The notes under the pieces were generated by a model. That model was given only the letters and a program-made list of their open reading frames with translations, was not told the DNA's origin and did not search any database. The translations under genes were made by a program, and so were the position numbers. Positions 1-10,290 of a stretch of DNA of 64,000 bases are shown here, one piece after another (positions within the stretch are counted from its first letter, which is position 1; every line of letters starts with the position of its first letter). The DNA is from Acholoe squamosa. Taxonomy: Eukaryota; Annelida; Polychaeta; Phyllodocida; Polynoidae. Location: positions 806,001 to 870,000 of the forward strand of contig OX439038.1 of assembly GCA_949317995.1 (NCBI GenBank). The letters are read 5' to 3'.

Positions 1-1408
1 TTATTTGAGTCTATGTTGTACGACAGGTACAGTGGTAAGTAGAGTTATTCAAGTCTATGTTGTATGACAGGTACAGTGGTAATTAAGTAGAGTTATTCAA
101 GTCTATGTTGTATGACAGGTACAGTGGTAAGTAGAGTTATTTAAGTCTATGTTGTATGACAGGTACAGTGGTACGTAGAGTTGTTAAGTCTATGTTGTAT
201 GACAGGTACAGTGGTAATTAAGTAGAGTTATTTAAGTCTATGTTGTATGACAGGTACAGTGGTAATTAAGTAGAGTTATTTAAGTCTATGTTGTATGACA
301 GGTACAGTGGTACGTAGAGTTATTTGAGTCTATGTTGTACGACAGGTACAGTGGTACGTAGAGTTATTTAAGTCTATGTTGTATGACAGGTACAGTGGTA
401 CGTAGAGTTATTTAAGTCTATGTTGTATGACAGGTACAGTGGTAAGTGGAGTTATTTAAGTCTATGTTGTATGACAGGTACAGTGGTAAGTAGAGTTATT
501 TAAGTCTATGTTGTATGACAGGTACAGTGGTAAGTAGAGTTATTTAAGTCTATGTTGTATGACAGGTACAGTGGTAATTAAGTAGAGTTATTTAAGTCTA
601 TGTTGTATGACAGGTACAGTGGTACGTAGAGTTATTTAAGTCTATGTTGTACGACAGGTACAGTGGTAATTAAGTAGAGTTATTTAAGTCTATGTTGTAT
701 GACAGGTACAGTGGTACGTAGATTATTTAAGTCTATGTTGTATGACAGGTACAGTGGTAATTAAGTAGAGTTATTTAAGTCCATGTTGTATGACAGGTAC
801 AGTGGTACGTAGAGTTATTTAAGTCTATGTTGTATGACAGGTACAGTGGTAAGTAGAGTTATTTAAGTCTATGTTGTATGACAGGTACAGTGGTAAGTAG
901 TTATTTAAGTCTATGTTGTACGACAGGTACAGTGGTACATAGAGTTATTTAAGTCTATGTTGTATGACAGGTACAGTGGTAATTAAGTAGAATTATTTAA
1001 GTCTATGTTGTATGACAGGTACAGTGGTAGGTAGAGTTATTTAAGTCTATGTTGTATGACAGGTACAGTGGTAAGTAGAGTTATTTAAGTCTATGTTCTA
1101 TGACAGGTACAGTGGTAAGTAGTTATTTAAGTCTATGTTGTATGACAGGTACAGTGGTAAGTAGAGTTATTTAAGTCTATGTTGTATGACAGGTACAGTG
1201 GTACATAGAGTTATTTAAGTCCATGTTGTATGACAGGTACAGTGGTACGTAGAGTTATTTAAGTCTATGTTGTACAACAGGTACAGTGGTAAGTAGAGTT
1301 ATTTAAGTCTATGTTGTATGACAGGTACAGTGGCAATTAAGTAGAGTGATTTAAGTCTATGTTGTATGACAGGTACAGTGGTAAGTAGAGTTATTTAAGT
1401 CTATGTTG
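1..1408. repeat. 44/48-bp satellite array, left part
   Basis: This is tandem repetition of a unit of about 44 bp (core TCTATGTTGTATGACAGGTA) with a 48-bp variant that carries an extra AATT-type insertion before the GTAGAG end. Copies differ by scattered single-base changes. The array runs off the left edge and is interrupted at 1408/1409 by the LTR element; the broken copy resumes at 14270, which shows that both parts are one array. No gene is seen in it. Confidence 0.97.
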
Positions 1409-1785
1409 TGTAAGGGTTTGTGGCCTTATGGACCTGGGGGGTTCGGGTCTTACGATTCGGAAAGAAAGAGTAAGACAGTATTCCAAGTGTATGCCAACGG
1501 TTAGGTTTATTACTTAATGCACACTCACGGCTGCCGAATGATATCAAAGAGGCAGCTAATATTAAAAGGCAGTGGTTTACATAGTGTGGAGGCCAGAAGG
1601 GCCTCTGACGCAGCGGCTGAGCCCTGGGCTTTATATACGGACCCAGGTGTTCGTCGTCAGATGTCCCCACAGACCCGGATCGGTGCTGCCACCTATCCGG
1701 AACCTGAGGAACGTCCGACGACTCGACTCACCCGCCACGTCAGACGGTACCCAACTCCTATGGTTTAGTAAAGTGTACCTCTACA
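1409..1785 (-). repeat. 3' LTR of the Gypsy element
   Basis: This 377-bp repeat starts TGTAAGGG and ends CTCTACA on the plus strand. It matches 13893-14269 apart from one base at 1429. In element orientation it is the downstream LTR and abuts a polypurine tract at 1786-1798. Confidence 0.95.
1506..1511 (-). terminator. AATAAA polyadenylation signal in the 3' LTR
   Basis: On the minus strand an AATAAA hexamer lies about 125 bp downstream of the LTR TATA box (1631-1637). This matches the usual U3-R-U5 layout, with transcript ends shortly after the hexamer. The copy in the 5' LTR is at 13990-13995. The role is inferred from position. Confidence 0.6.
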
Positions 1786-1798
1786 CCACTCCCCCAGA
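1786..1798 (-). other. polypurine tract (plus-strand DNA primer)
   Basis: Read on the minus strand, TCTGGGGGAGTGG lies directly against the 3' LTR, where LTR elements keep the purine run that resists RNase H and primes second-strand synthesis. Confidence 0.8.
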
Positions 1799-3303
1799 CA
1801 TTTAGGAGGGTGTTATACATATAATATTACTAGGATAACATTTCTACATGTCTAAACCTTTAGTAATAGAGGTACAACCATAGGTATAACATTAACACTA
1901 AATAAATTGTGAACCAGATGTCATATATATATATTCGATAGTGAAATTTAGTTACATATAACGATTAGGATGTTGAAATATTATACGAATTACTTGAAGA
2001 AGAGACAGTTATGTGAAACGGAACTGTCTATTTAATTATTATACCACATAATATTGTATTATATTTCAGGTATAATTAATAAGACAAGTAATATGAATCG
2101 TATACATGTGATGATGACAGCTATATGTAACGGAACTGTCGATAATAAAACATATCACAAAATAACATCCGTATGTGTGTTTGTAGTCATTGACACCACA
2201 TTTGAATATGTAGTCTTAAAGAAGACTGTTATAGTAACATCACTATCTAATGACATGTCGTATATTAATATTATACGAATCCGTTAAGGATTCCGTGAGT
2301 AGTATGAATAGGATTATTTATAACATACACTTGAAAAAAAAGAAAAAAACATCACGGTGTAGTAATGAATATAATAATATATTATCACCGTGTACCTAAT
2401 AACTTTTATAGCACCAGATCATTATACTTATTATATAATTTGTCTCGCAGGACAATAATATGTGTTATCTGGTGAAGTTTAACGGATCTTATAATATAAA
2501 TACTAATAGTGATTAGAGATCCGTATCAGGAAATGTCCATGTACCCGTATTATAATATGTATCTAGTGGATATGTACATACATATAATATTATAGAAAAA
2601 TAGAAATATGACATTATATACAATATACAGGAGTTATAAATGCTGCTGGAGTCTTCTGCTGTATCCTCCGGGTACTAGTAGGTAGGTGTGGTCAGCTAAC
2701 CACGGGATGGACGTGCTAAAGTTTATAGTTTCCTTATATTGAGTGAACACGGTAGTTGATTTGGGGCAGCTACCCACAATCCTCTAGTAGTGCTAAAGTT
2801 TATAGTATATCCGAATGGTGTAGATTTGTAGAATATTAGTCCGGATGTGTCAACTGTGTAGAGAACGTAATCCTTTTTAAGTTTTAGTTGACATAAGTAA
2901 AATAATAGTCCGATATAGGTTGATCCGGAAGTAATAGTAGTAGAGATATAAGTCCATTCGGGAGTACAGATGAGTTGTAGAGGTAAATCGTAAAGTCCAT
3001 CCTAGTAATTGGTTAGCACGGGTAACAGCAGGAGTCTGGAACTGGCATCCGGATGCGTCTCACAGCAGCAAGTCTACTATCGGATTGTTCATGGATGAAA
3101 TTATAAATCCGAATAGGCTATTCAGGGTGTAATAAATGTTATACAACCTGAATAATAGACTGGTCAAAGGAACCCGGAACACATAGCATAGGTGTTCATG
3201 CACTAGAAAAAGCATTCGCAGACCTATAGGGTTCCGCAAAGACTATATCTGGTCATTTGGTGTTGGAAAAAAAAAATTATGGAAGAAATAACCCTAGCAT
3301 GCT
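1799..3303 (-). other. AT-rich non-coding 3' region of the Gypsy element
   Basis: About 1.5 kb lies between the ORF3 stop and the polypurine tract. It is strongly AT-rich with many stops in all frames; the only open frames are under 80 codons and resemble nothing. Short words recur, for example CGGAACTGTC near 2019 and 2132 and CTAAAGTTTATAGT near 2716 and 2791. It may be a long 3' UTR or the remnant of a lost ORF. Confidence 0.75.
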
Positions 3304-6252
3304 TTAAACGGATTTCTTAGCATGCTTCTTCTTCAGAAGAGCTAAAGCCGACTCGGGAGTGCCGTCCCACTCGTCCAAGTCGACTCCGAACACCCTCATG
3401 AACTTAGTGTTCAGGTTGGTGTTCCGAGTGATCTCCTCCTTTACACGTTTTTCCAACACGTGTACATCCATAGCTGCTTTTTCTTGAGCAGCTGAGGCAG
3501 CCTCCTCCTGGGCCTTTACATCGTCCCGGATGAGAGTCTCGAGACGTTGCTTTTCAGCGTCGCCCACCTGTTTCATACACAACAGGGTTTCGTTTAGGAG
3601 ACCCTGATGAAACTCGATCGCTTTCTCACGAACGGTCTTCTCCCAATGGGTGTAGATGGCCTTCTGGACATCTGCCTCCCCTTGGCGAGACTTCTCAAAC
3701 CAAACTTCCGCATTACCAGTTTTAATGGTAATGGCGTCCTTCGGTTTCTCAGGTGCCGCGACAGCCTTGGGAGGAGTCGAGGCGGCCTGTGGACCACTTC
3801 CGGGTTTAGGACTCCCGGACACACCTGTCGTTGGTACACAGAAGGCAGGTGGTATATTCTGTTTCAGTCCCATTTGCAGGTACATGTTTAACTGCTCCTG
3901 GGTAAAGGTAACTGGTGGGGCGGCTGGAGCGGATGCAGATCCGGCGGCAGCAGATGCGGTGGTCTTCTTTGGCATAAGGCGACCATCCTTTCCTACCACC
4001 AAGGTCTGGCTCTCAGGTCCAGGTCCCTGGTTTAAGGACGGAAAGTTTCGAGAACTCACTTTCCCAGGTTTAGATACGGCTCCAGCGTATCCGGCAGGTT
4101 CAGGCTTCTTGAACACCGGAGTGCCTTGAGCCTGTTCTGCGGGGTGCCTTGTCAGAGGGGACCTGGAACGGTCCTCTGCTCTGACCTTTGGTTTTGTTGT
4201 GCTCTGACCATTACCGTTGCCGCCACGGTTCTGGTCTCTCCTGCTCCTTTCACGAGCTCTCTTTGCATCCTTTCCGGATTCCTCGCACTTCTGCCAGAGA
4301 GACTCGTGCATGTCCAATTTACCCTTTCCAGGAGTCAGGACTATCTTTGCTCGGAGTTTCGAATCCTTGGTCTTCGGAACTTCGCAGAGGACTTGGTCCC
4401 CTGGTCGGATCTTAGACCAAGCATCCTCGCTCAGGCTATCGAACTCCTTCATGAGTTCCTGATGAAGCTCCATGATGCGCTTCCGGGCCCCGTCCAAACC
4501 TTCTGCGTGGCATTTCTTCTGGTGTCTAGCCAGATCACTACGTCGGTTGTATTGCACCTTCGTAGTACACTTCTTGCCCTTCTTACCATAACTCGGATCA
4601 CAAATGTAAACCGGGTGATGGTGGAAGTGGGCCTCTACCAGATGCCTTTGGAACCGGGCTGGAGTACTCCAGGTCCGGATCAAGACATCACTCGCATCCT
4701 GGCAGATAGAGAAGGGACAGGACTTTTGATCGTCACCGTACCACTTCTCTAAAGCCCAACGCAGCTTCCTCCTCTGGGTATAAGTGTAATACCCTTCGGT
4801 GTGGTTTAGCATAAGCCACATCTTTCGATAGGCTTTGCTCGGATTGGGGTCCTCGTCCGAAAGGCGCATCCAATCTTCATCATCCGACTCATCGTTCTTA
4901 TTGATTGAGTCTGGACAGGCATAGAGGGTAGAGCCGTCCTTCTTAACTCCGTACGCACAGTCGGAGAAACACGTCGGGATCCGGGTTTTGAATCCGGATT
5001 TGGCGTTAGCCCAACGTTCGGCCTCGGTTTGAGTTGATGGAGTGGCCTTCTCATCATACTCAACCGAGGATTCGTGCACCGACTCCTCGTCAGACGACTC
5101 AACCTCCATGGCAGTACTACCAGTGGTTGAGGTGCTGGGTTTCGGCTCGGCTCTCGCAGAATCCGGGAGATTCTTGAGCTTCCGAGCAGCGGATCGTCGG
5201 TTCTTACTGACCTTCCAGTCTTCCTCCGGTTCCTGGGTTCCGGATGTGCTGGAGGTCGTGGCTTCTACTGGAGTAGTAGTGCTGCCGGTAGCTGATGTAG
5301 CACTGGCGGAGCTTCTGGTGGCAAGCTTCAGGTCGGGGATAGGAGGTGCGGGTGCTTCCGCAGCCCTCTTAGCCTCTTCCTGTGCCTCCTGTTCGGCAGT
5401 CATGCGGCGGACAATAACCTTCCGAAGGGCTGCAGCTCGGTCCAATCCGATTAGTGAATTGTTCTGGACATCCACCAATTCCTGTTCGGTTATGTAGTAA
5501 CCGTCGTCCCACTGCTCGAAGTTAGCAGCGGCCTCCCGGAATTCCTTAGTGGTCCGGCACGGCGTCCGGATAGCACTAGGGCGTGGGTAGGTCTGGCCAT
5601 CGGTATCCCAGACACAGCCTACCCAGTTAATGTTCGTAGCCTTGACGTTCCACAGGGACTTGTCAGTCTTCGGATACGCTCCGAGCTCGAAGGCTCGGTT
5701 AGCTGCGTACACGGTTTCACGGAAACCGGCGTCCACCATAAGTCCCCGTTGGAACCACGGCCAGTCTCGAAGCCACTCGGGAGGCATCCTGGTTAGCTGT
5801 TCGGGAGCCATGACGCCCTCGATAGCTATCCTGACTTTCGGGTCCATCCTGACTGGTGTCCCGTCCGCGTAGGTCACTTGTGCCTGCAGTTCCGGGTGGA
5901 CATACAGGTAGCGACCATCATAACTAGCTGGAAAAGGCTCCGCCACTGCTGGCTTCCACTCATCCTTCTGTCCGTCGACTTGGGTAGTTTCGGACTCTGT
6001 CGCTGCGGGTTCAGCACTCGCAGTCGCTCCGGATCCCTCTGCTGGGAGTGGAGATAGCAGTTTCTCTGGCTCATTGAGTGAGAATGAAGCCAGCTTCTCC
6101 TCGAACGAGCGATCCGTGGGTTCCTCCACGTCCATCATCTCGCTCTCTTCCTGTGTAACAGGCGACAAAGCTTCCGGAAAAGCTTCTGCGGACGGAGTCA
6201 GCTTATCCGGGTCACCGGATAGCTTGGCTGCAGCTACGGATTCCTCAGCCAT
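3304..6252 (-). CDS. Gypsy ORF3: 982-aa accessory protein with zinc-finger-like motifs
   Basis: This single open frame begins at ATG 6252 (the frame is open six codons further to a GTG, but ATG is preferred) and ends at 3304. The order is an acidic Ser/Glu/Pro-rich N-terminus (residues 1-95); a Trp-rich, probably folded block (about 100-290) with the words WPWFQRGLMVD and NWVGCVWDTDG; a low-complexity Ser/Thr/Ala segment; an acidic patch; a C2H2-like pair near 511-580 (CPFSIC ... RHLVEAH, then C-x10-C ... RHQKKCH); a Lys/Arg/Gln-rich disordered stretch; an Ala/Pro/Ser-rich stretch; and a helical, probably coiled-coil C-terminus (about 830-960). There is no signal peptide and no membrane segment, so it is not an envelope protein. 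The GC-rich codons contrast with AT-rich gag and pol. I do not recognise a family; a nucleic-acid-binding accessory role is inferred only from the Cys/His pattern and basic segments. Confidence 0.85.
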   Translation of the reverse strand: MAEESVAAAKLSGDPDKLTPSAEAFPEALSPVTQEESEMMDVEEPTDRSFEEKLASFSLNEPEKLLSPLPAEGSGATASAEPAATESETTQVDGQKDEWKPAVAEPFPASYDGRYLYVHPELQAQVTYADGTPVRMDPKVRIAIEGVMAPEQLTRMPPEWLRDWPWFQRGLMVDAGFRETVYAANRAFELGAYPKTDKSLWNVKATNINWVGCVWDTDGQTYPRPSAIRTPCRTTKEFREAAANFEQWDDGYYITEQELVDVQNNSLIGLDRAAALRKVIVRRMTAEQEAQEEAKRAAEAPAPPIPDLKLATRSSASATSATGSTTTPVEATTSSTSGTQEPEEDWKVSKNRRSAARKLKNLPDSARAEPKPSTSTTGSTAMEVESSDEESVHESSVEYDEKATPSTQTEAERWANAKSGFKTRIPTCFSDCAYGVKKDGSTLYACPDSINKNDESDDEDWMRLSDEDPNPSKAYRKMWLMLNHTEGYYTYTQRRKLRWALEKWYGDDQKSCPFSICQDASDVLIRTWSTPARFQRHLVEAHFHHHPVYICDPSYGKKGKKCTTKVQYNRRSDLARHQKKCHAEGLDGARKRIMELHQELMKEFDSLSEDAWSKIRPGDQVLCEVPKTKDSKLRAKIVLTPGKGKLDMHESLWQKCEESGKDAKRARERSRRDQNRGGNGNGQSTTKPKVRAEDRSRSPLTRHPAEQAQGTPVFKKPEPAGYAGAVSKPGKVSSRNFPSLNQGPGPESQTLVVGKDGRLMPKKTTASAAAGSASAPAAPPVTFTQEQLNMYLQMGLKQNIPPAFCVPTTGVSGSPKPGSGPQAASTPPKAVAAPEKPKDAITIKTGNAEVWFEKSRQGEADVQKAIYTHWEKTVREKAIEFHQGLLNETLLCMKQVGDAEKQRLETLIRDDVKAQEEAASAAQEKAAMDVHVLEKRVKEEITRNTNLNTKFMRVFGVDLDEWDGTPESALALLKKKHAKKSV

Positions 6253-6761
6253 GACTGGGGAATCGACCACGGGAGTAAACTACTCCTTTTTCCGGCTTTT
6301 ACGGCGCCGGGGCCGGCACAAACGGAGTCTGTCTACCAGGAGACAGACTCTGGAGGAGCAGCGGGGGGTTTGCTTAGCCGGTAAAATCCAAGAAGGGAGC
6401 GAGCTCGACCGTCTTGAACGTTACCGAAAACAAATATGGCGACAGGCCAGCTTTCGTGACGTCATTTCCCCGCGGTCCGCGAGGTCACGAGAGGTCAGCC
6501 GAGACTGGACACGGTGACGTCATGCGGAAACGCACGTGCTACAGGCGGTACATCAACAAACTGATTGTTTTTAGGTAATTATCGCTCACCCCGATGACTC
6601 GACTGGGGATTTAAGTGGAGATTATGGAAAGCTTAAGCAAATCCACCGGATTATCCGTCCACTACCCATTGGTACATCATGCGGGGGCGACAAATAAGCC
6701 TTTAGGGTCAGTTGTCATCCGTTCCTCTAAATGTAAACATTACACTCGTTGTGTATACAGG
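6253..6761 (-). other. pol-ORF3 spacer
   Basis: About 500 bp between the pol-related frames and ORF3 has no convincing ORF. The half nearest ORF3 is GC- and CpG-rich and carries the CRE/E-box cluster. Composition changes here from AT-rich pol to GC-rich ORF3, so this may be a junction of different origin. Confidence 0.6.
6457..6538. promoter_or_regulatory. two CRE palindromes and an E-box upstream of ORF3
   Basis: Perfect TGACGTCA palindromes occur at 6457-6464 and 6515-6522, and CACGTG at 6533-6538, within a CpG-rich stretch 205-290 bp before the ORF3 ATG. TGACGTCA is the classical CREB/ATF site and CACGTG a bHLH site. Clustering ahead of a separate ORF suggests an internal promoter. This is an inference; a spliced subgenomic RNA is the alternative. 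Confidence 0.4.
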
Positions 6762-7004
6762 TTAGGTCACTGCAGTCCTCTGGGCAATTCGGGGGCTGCG
6801 GCGAACGTATCTCCCCTTCTCGGATAGTTCTTTATCGGACCTGACAGTCTGAAGAGCTTTCTCTAGGTGCTTCTTAGCCTTAGAAACACCTTTCCTCTTC
6901 TTTTTGTCTTCACCTGCCGAGACTTTTTTAACTCCCCCACGCTTAATCGGTGTTGGCGTGGGTGTTACTGATTCGGAACACTTTTTTGGGTCTACCTTGA
7001 CCAC
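6762..7004 (-). other. possible integrase C-terminal tail in an offset frame
   Basis: This 80-codon frame overlaps the 3' end of pol in the +1 register. It is Lys-rich, has a PTPTP stretch and ends near YVRRSPRIAQR, a basic ending like many Gypsy pol C-termini. The two frames cross around a run of six A residues (minus strand, near 6980), so a length change there could have moved the tail out of frame. It could also be chance. Confidence 0.3.
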
Positions 7005-10000
7005 GCTTCACTGTAGTGTTCTTTACCTGGTCTATTATGCGATTCTGATTCAGGATCCTTTCGGAACCTTCACCATACATTTCTGTGGAGGTCTCCCTCC
7101 CAGACCATCTCCTTAATCTAGCCACATTTGACTTATAGAGTCGACCAAGGTCAGATTTAATAATTACGGTACAATCACTGATAATTTGTGTTATAGTAAA
7201 GGGACCGTCCCAATTAGACGCTAATTTTATGTGTCTAAGTGGTTCATGTAATCTAAGGACTCTGTCTCCGGATTGGAATTTCCGATGTTTTAGATCGGTA
7301 TCGTATCCTACTTTCTGCCATTTGGCACTTTTCTCCAAATCAATTCGGACAGACTCATATGCTTTTCTAAATCTGTCTCTTAAACATTCCACAAAAACTA
7401 CATGGCAAGGTAGTTCAGGGTCCATTCCTACGACTCCAAAAACTAGGTCAGCAGGCATTATCAAATCCTCTCCGAATACTAAAAGGTTCGGAGAACAATT
7501 TGTACTTGAATGTACTGTACTATTATAAGCATGTGTCACAAAATGACATTGCTCATCCCAGTCATCCATATGTTCATTAACGAGTGACTTTAGGACTTGG
7601 ATGAGGGTTCTATTGAACCTTTCCACTAATCCGTCGCTTTGTGGTCTATACGGATTGGTTCTAGTCTTGCAAATAGCCAAGTATTCGCACATACCCTGCC
7701 AGAGATTTGATTCGAACTCTCTGCCTTGGTCACTGTGTAACATTAATGGTACACCGAAGCTTAGTACCCAACCTTTTACAAAAGCTTCGGCGCAAGTAAT
7801 TGCTTTGTGATCCGGTAGTGGAAATACTTTAGTGTATTTCGTATAATAATCACACACTACCATCATACAGGTATTATCATTAGCGGTTGTATTAAATCCA
7901 CTAATAATATCTACCCCGATTCTTGCGAATCTAACTCCGAAAAGTTCTTGGGATAGGGGAAGTTTGCCCATCCCGGGTCCGGGTTTGTTTTTACAACAAT
8001 CCGGACAGGTGGTTATCCATCTTTGCAAGTCCCGTGTCATGCCAGGCCAATAGTATTTCTTGGAAAGTCGTGCTAGCGAGCGTTTCCTTCCGAAATGACC
8101 ACTGGTCCGATGTCCATGACAAAAGTACATAATGTCATGTCTCATGGCATGTGGTATCACCACTTGCATGATTCTATCACCATTATTACATGGCTTCCAA
8201 CGGTATAACACGCCTTTCCGGACTTCAAGCTCTGTCCATTGAGCAAGAAACCTTCTCATTTCTCGATTTTCCAGAGAGACCTCTGGTCTAACTGGACGTA
8301 TACCCTTTGGTAATAATTGCAGTAGCTGTGCAGTTATCGAGTCAGCTTCCTGGAAATGTCGTATGTGATCCATAGACCAATCCAGTATACTGGCAACTAG
8401 GGGTACGAATGGTCTTCGAATCCCTGCTAACACTGCCTTATGAGCTCCACAATCAGTACAATCCGGATTATCACATTTCCGGATTGGTATTCGAGACAAA
8501 GCATCAGCATTTAAATGCTTAACTCCGGGTCTATGCTGAATCTGTTGATGTTCAAGCCCATATTCGGATAAATGGGCTAGCCATCGGCCTAACATGCCTT
8601 CAGCATCTCGGAAGTTCAGTAGCCACCTTAAAGAGGAATGATCCGTACGCAAAGTAAAGTTCGTTCCCCATAGAAAATGTTTGAACTTCTTGGTATATAC
8701 GACTACTGCTAACAACTCTCTTTTGGTTGTGCAGTAATTGCGCTGGGTCTTGCTCAGTGTATTGCTGGCAAAGGCAATTGGCACTTCTCTCCCATTTTGG
8801 ACTTGCGAGAGAGCTGCACCAATGCTATCATTACTAGCATCAGTATCCAGTATGAAATGATCCGTCTCATTCGGATATTGCAATACGGGAGTACTCGTGA
8901 ACAGGTCTTTTAGCTTTTGGAAAGCGGTTTCCTGTTCATGCGTCCAAGGAAATTTTTCCTTGGTACTTCCTGGAGTCCAGTTAGCTATTGCTTGTAATGG
9001 GTAACTGACTCTAGAATAATTCGGAATAAATTCCCTGTAATAGGAACAGAATCCTAAAAAGGACCTCACTTCTTTGGGTGTTTTAGGTCTATTCCAATTC
9101 GTAACTGATTCGATTTTTTCCGGATCAGCCTTTATTCCTTCATCACTGATGATGCGGCCCAAATAATTTATGGACTTTCTAAACATGTGGCATTTCTTAG
9201 GTTTCAATTTGAGACCATTTGAAATAATACGTTCTAGTACCATTTTTAGGTTATTAGAACATTCTTCGAATGTTTTTCCGAAGACAATGACATCGTCTAG
9301 ATATACAAGACATCTTTTCCACAATAAATCACTTAGAATTGTTTCCATCATTGCTTCAAATGTTGCAGGTGCATTGCACAATCCAAACGGCATTACATTA
9401 TATTGGAATAATCCGATATGACTTGAAAATGCAGTTTTCTCCATATCTGACGGGTTCATTCCCACTTGCCAATAGCCTGATTGCAAGTCTAGGGTACAAA
9501 ACCAACTGTTTCCTCCTAAGGAGTCAATGGTTTCATCTATTCTCGGTAATGGATACGAATTCTTTTTCGTTATTCCATTCAACTTCCTGTAGTCTATGCA
9601 GAAACGGATAGTACCGTCTTTTTTTGTTACCATACACACAGGACTACTCCATGGACTATTGGAAGGGACTATTACATCCTGTTCCAACATCTTATTTATT
9701 TCATCCTCAGCTACTCTCTTTTTTGCTAAGGGTAACCGTCTATACGGTATCTTAAAGGGTTCGGCATCTCCAGTATCTATTTTATGTAATACCTTATTTG
9801 TCGTACCTAGTTTTTCACCAGGTTTGGCAAAGGCAGTATGATACTGACAGAGCATATCATAGAACTCTTTCCGGTGTTCCGGATCTTCTAATGAAGTTTC
9901 TTCATACAACTTAAGTAAGTCTTCCGAAATTTCATCATCTCCTGTTACCTTCTGTAAGCTTAGCTTACTATCCGTTACAGTTTCCGAAAGGGTCACGTTT

Positions 10001-10290
10001 CCAAAAACTTGTCCCTTTTTCAAGTAGATAGTAGTGTTTCCAGTATTGGAGACAGGTACTACCGACCAGGATGCATTCGCTACTATCGTGTCTACAGAAT
10101 TTAATCCAATACCTGACAAAGTAACTACATCCGGTTCTATCACTGCAGGTTTGTTACGCATTGCAGGATCACTTCTTACAAGCACATCACAGGCTACTCC
10201 CGGAGGGATTCGCACAGTGTGTGCCACACTAGCCATACTGCTCACTTGTCTCAGTGCACATCTAACCTTCACGGGGTACGGGTATCTCAC
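6943..10290 (-). CDS. pol: Gypsy pol: reverse transcriptase, RNase H, integrase
   Basis: This frame of about 1115 codons makes the enzymes that copy element RNA into DNA and insert it. RT shows CIDYRKLNG, the LDLQSGYWQV and PFGLCNAPATF blocks and the catalytic YLDD at 9292-9303 (about residue 330). RNase H follows with ILDTDASN (about 473), a TTKRELLA block and TDHSSLRW. Integrase has the HHCC zinc module (CHGHRTSGHFG ... CPDCC, about 720-765), the DDE residues in VDIISGF, HSDQGREFE and DGLVERFNR (about 791, 855, 889), and a GPY/F-type module (WDGPFTI). The frame has no ATG near its start and is -1 relative to protease; translation must come from a Gag-Pro-Pol readthrough, which the 11-bp duplication at 10278-10299 complicates. 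All catalytic residues I looked for are present. Confidence 0.95.
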   Translation of the reverse strand: MRYPYPVKVRCALRQVSSMASVAHTVRIPPGVACDVLVRSDPAMRNKPAVIEPDVVTLSGIGLNSVDTIVANASWSVVPVSNTGNTTIYLKKGQVFGNVTLSETVTDSKLSLQKVTGDDEISEDLLKLYEETSLEDPEHRKEFYDMLCQYHTAFAKPGEKLGTTNKVLHKIDTGDAEPFKIPYRRLPLAKKRVAEDEINKMLEQDVIVPSNSPWSSPVCMVTKKDGTIRFCIDYRKLNGITKKNSYPLPRIDETIDSLGGNSWFCTLDLQSGYWQVGMNPSDMEKTAFSSHIGLFQYNVMPFGLCNAPATFEAMMETILSDLLWKRCLVYLDDVIVFGKTFEECSNNLKMVLERIISNGLKLKPKKCHMFRKSINYLGRIISDEGIKADPEKIESVTNWNRPKTPKEVRSFLGFCSYYREFIPNYSRVSYPLQAIANWTPGSTKEKFPWTHEQETAFQKLKDLFTSTPVLQYPNETDHFILDTDASNDSIGAALSQVQNGREVPIAFASNTLSKTQRNYCTTKRELLAVVVYTKKFKHFLWGTNFTLRTDHSSLRWLLNFRDAEGMLGRWLAHLSEYGLEHQQIQHRPGVKHLNADALSRIPIRKCDNPDCTDCGAHKAVLAGIRRPFVPLVASILDWSMDHIRHFQEADSITAQLLQLLPKGIRPVRPEVSLENREMRRFLAQWTELEVRKGVLYRWKPCNNGDRIMQVVIPHAMRHDIMYFCHGHRTSGHFGRKRSLARLSKKYYWPGMTRDLQRWITTCPDCCKNKPGPGMGKLPLSQELFGVRFARIGVDIISGFNTTANDNTCMMVVCDYYTKYTKVFPLPDHKAITCAEAFVKGWVLSFGVPLMLHSDQGREFESNLWQGMCEYLAICKTRTNPYRPQSDGLVERFNRTLIQVLKSLVNEHMDDWDEQCHFVTHAYNSTVHSSTNCSPNLLVFGEDLIMPADLVFGVVGMDPELPCHVVFVECLRDRFRKAYESVRIDLEKSAKWQKVGYDTDLKHRKFQSGDRVLRLHEPLRHIKLASNWDGPFTITQIISDCTVIIKSDLGRLYKSNVARLRRWSGRETSTEMYGEGSERILNQNRIIDQVKNTTVKRGQGRPKKVFRISNTHANTD

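Noticed and set aside
1401..1805. Short ORFs of 77-89 codons inside the LTRs
   Set aside because: Present identically in both LTRs on both strands with no domain; LTR sequence is regulatory here.
3304..6252. Envelope gene in the position after pol
   Set aside because: No signal peptide, no transmembrane segment and no furin-like site; highly charged, with zinc-finger-like residues.
3607..6517. Plus-strand ORFs of 94-208 codons opposite ORF3
   Set aside because: Antisense shadows of the GC-rich ORF3; they overlap each other and have no recognisable domain.
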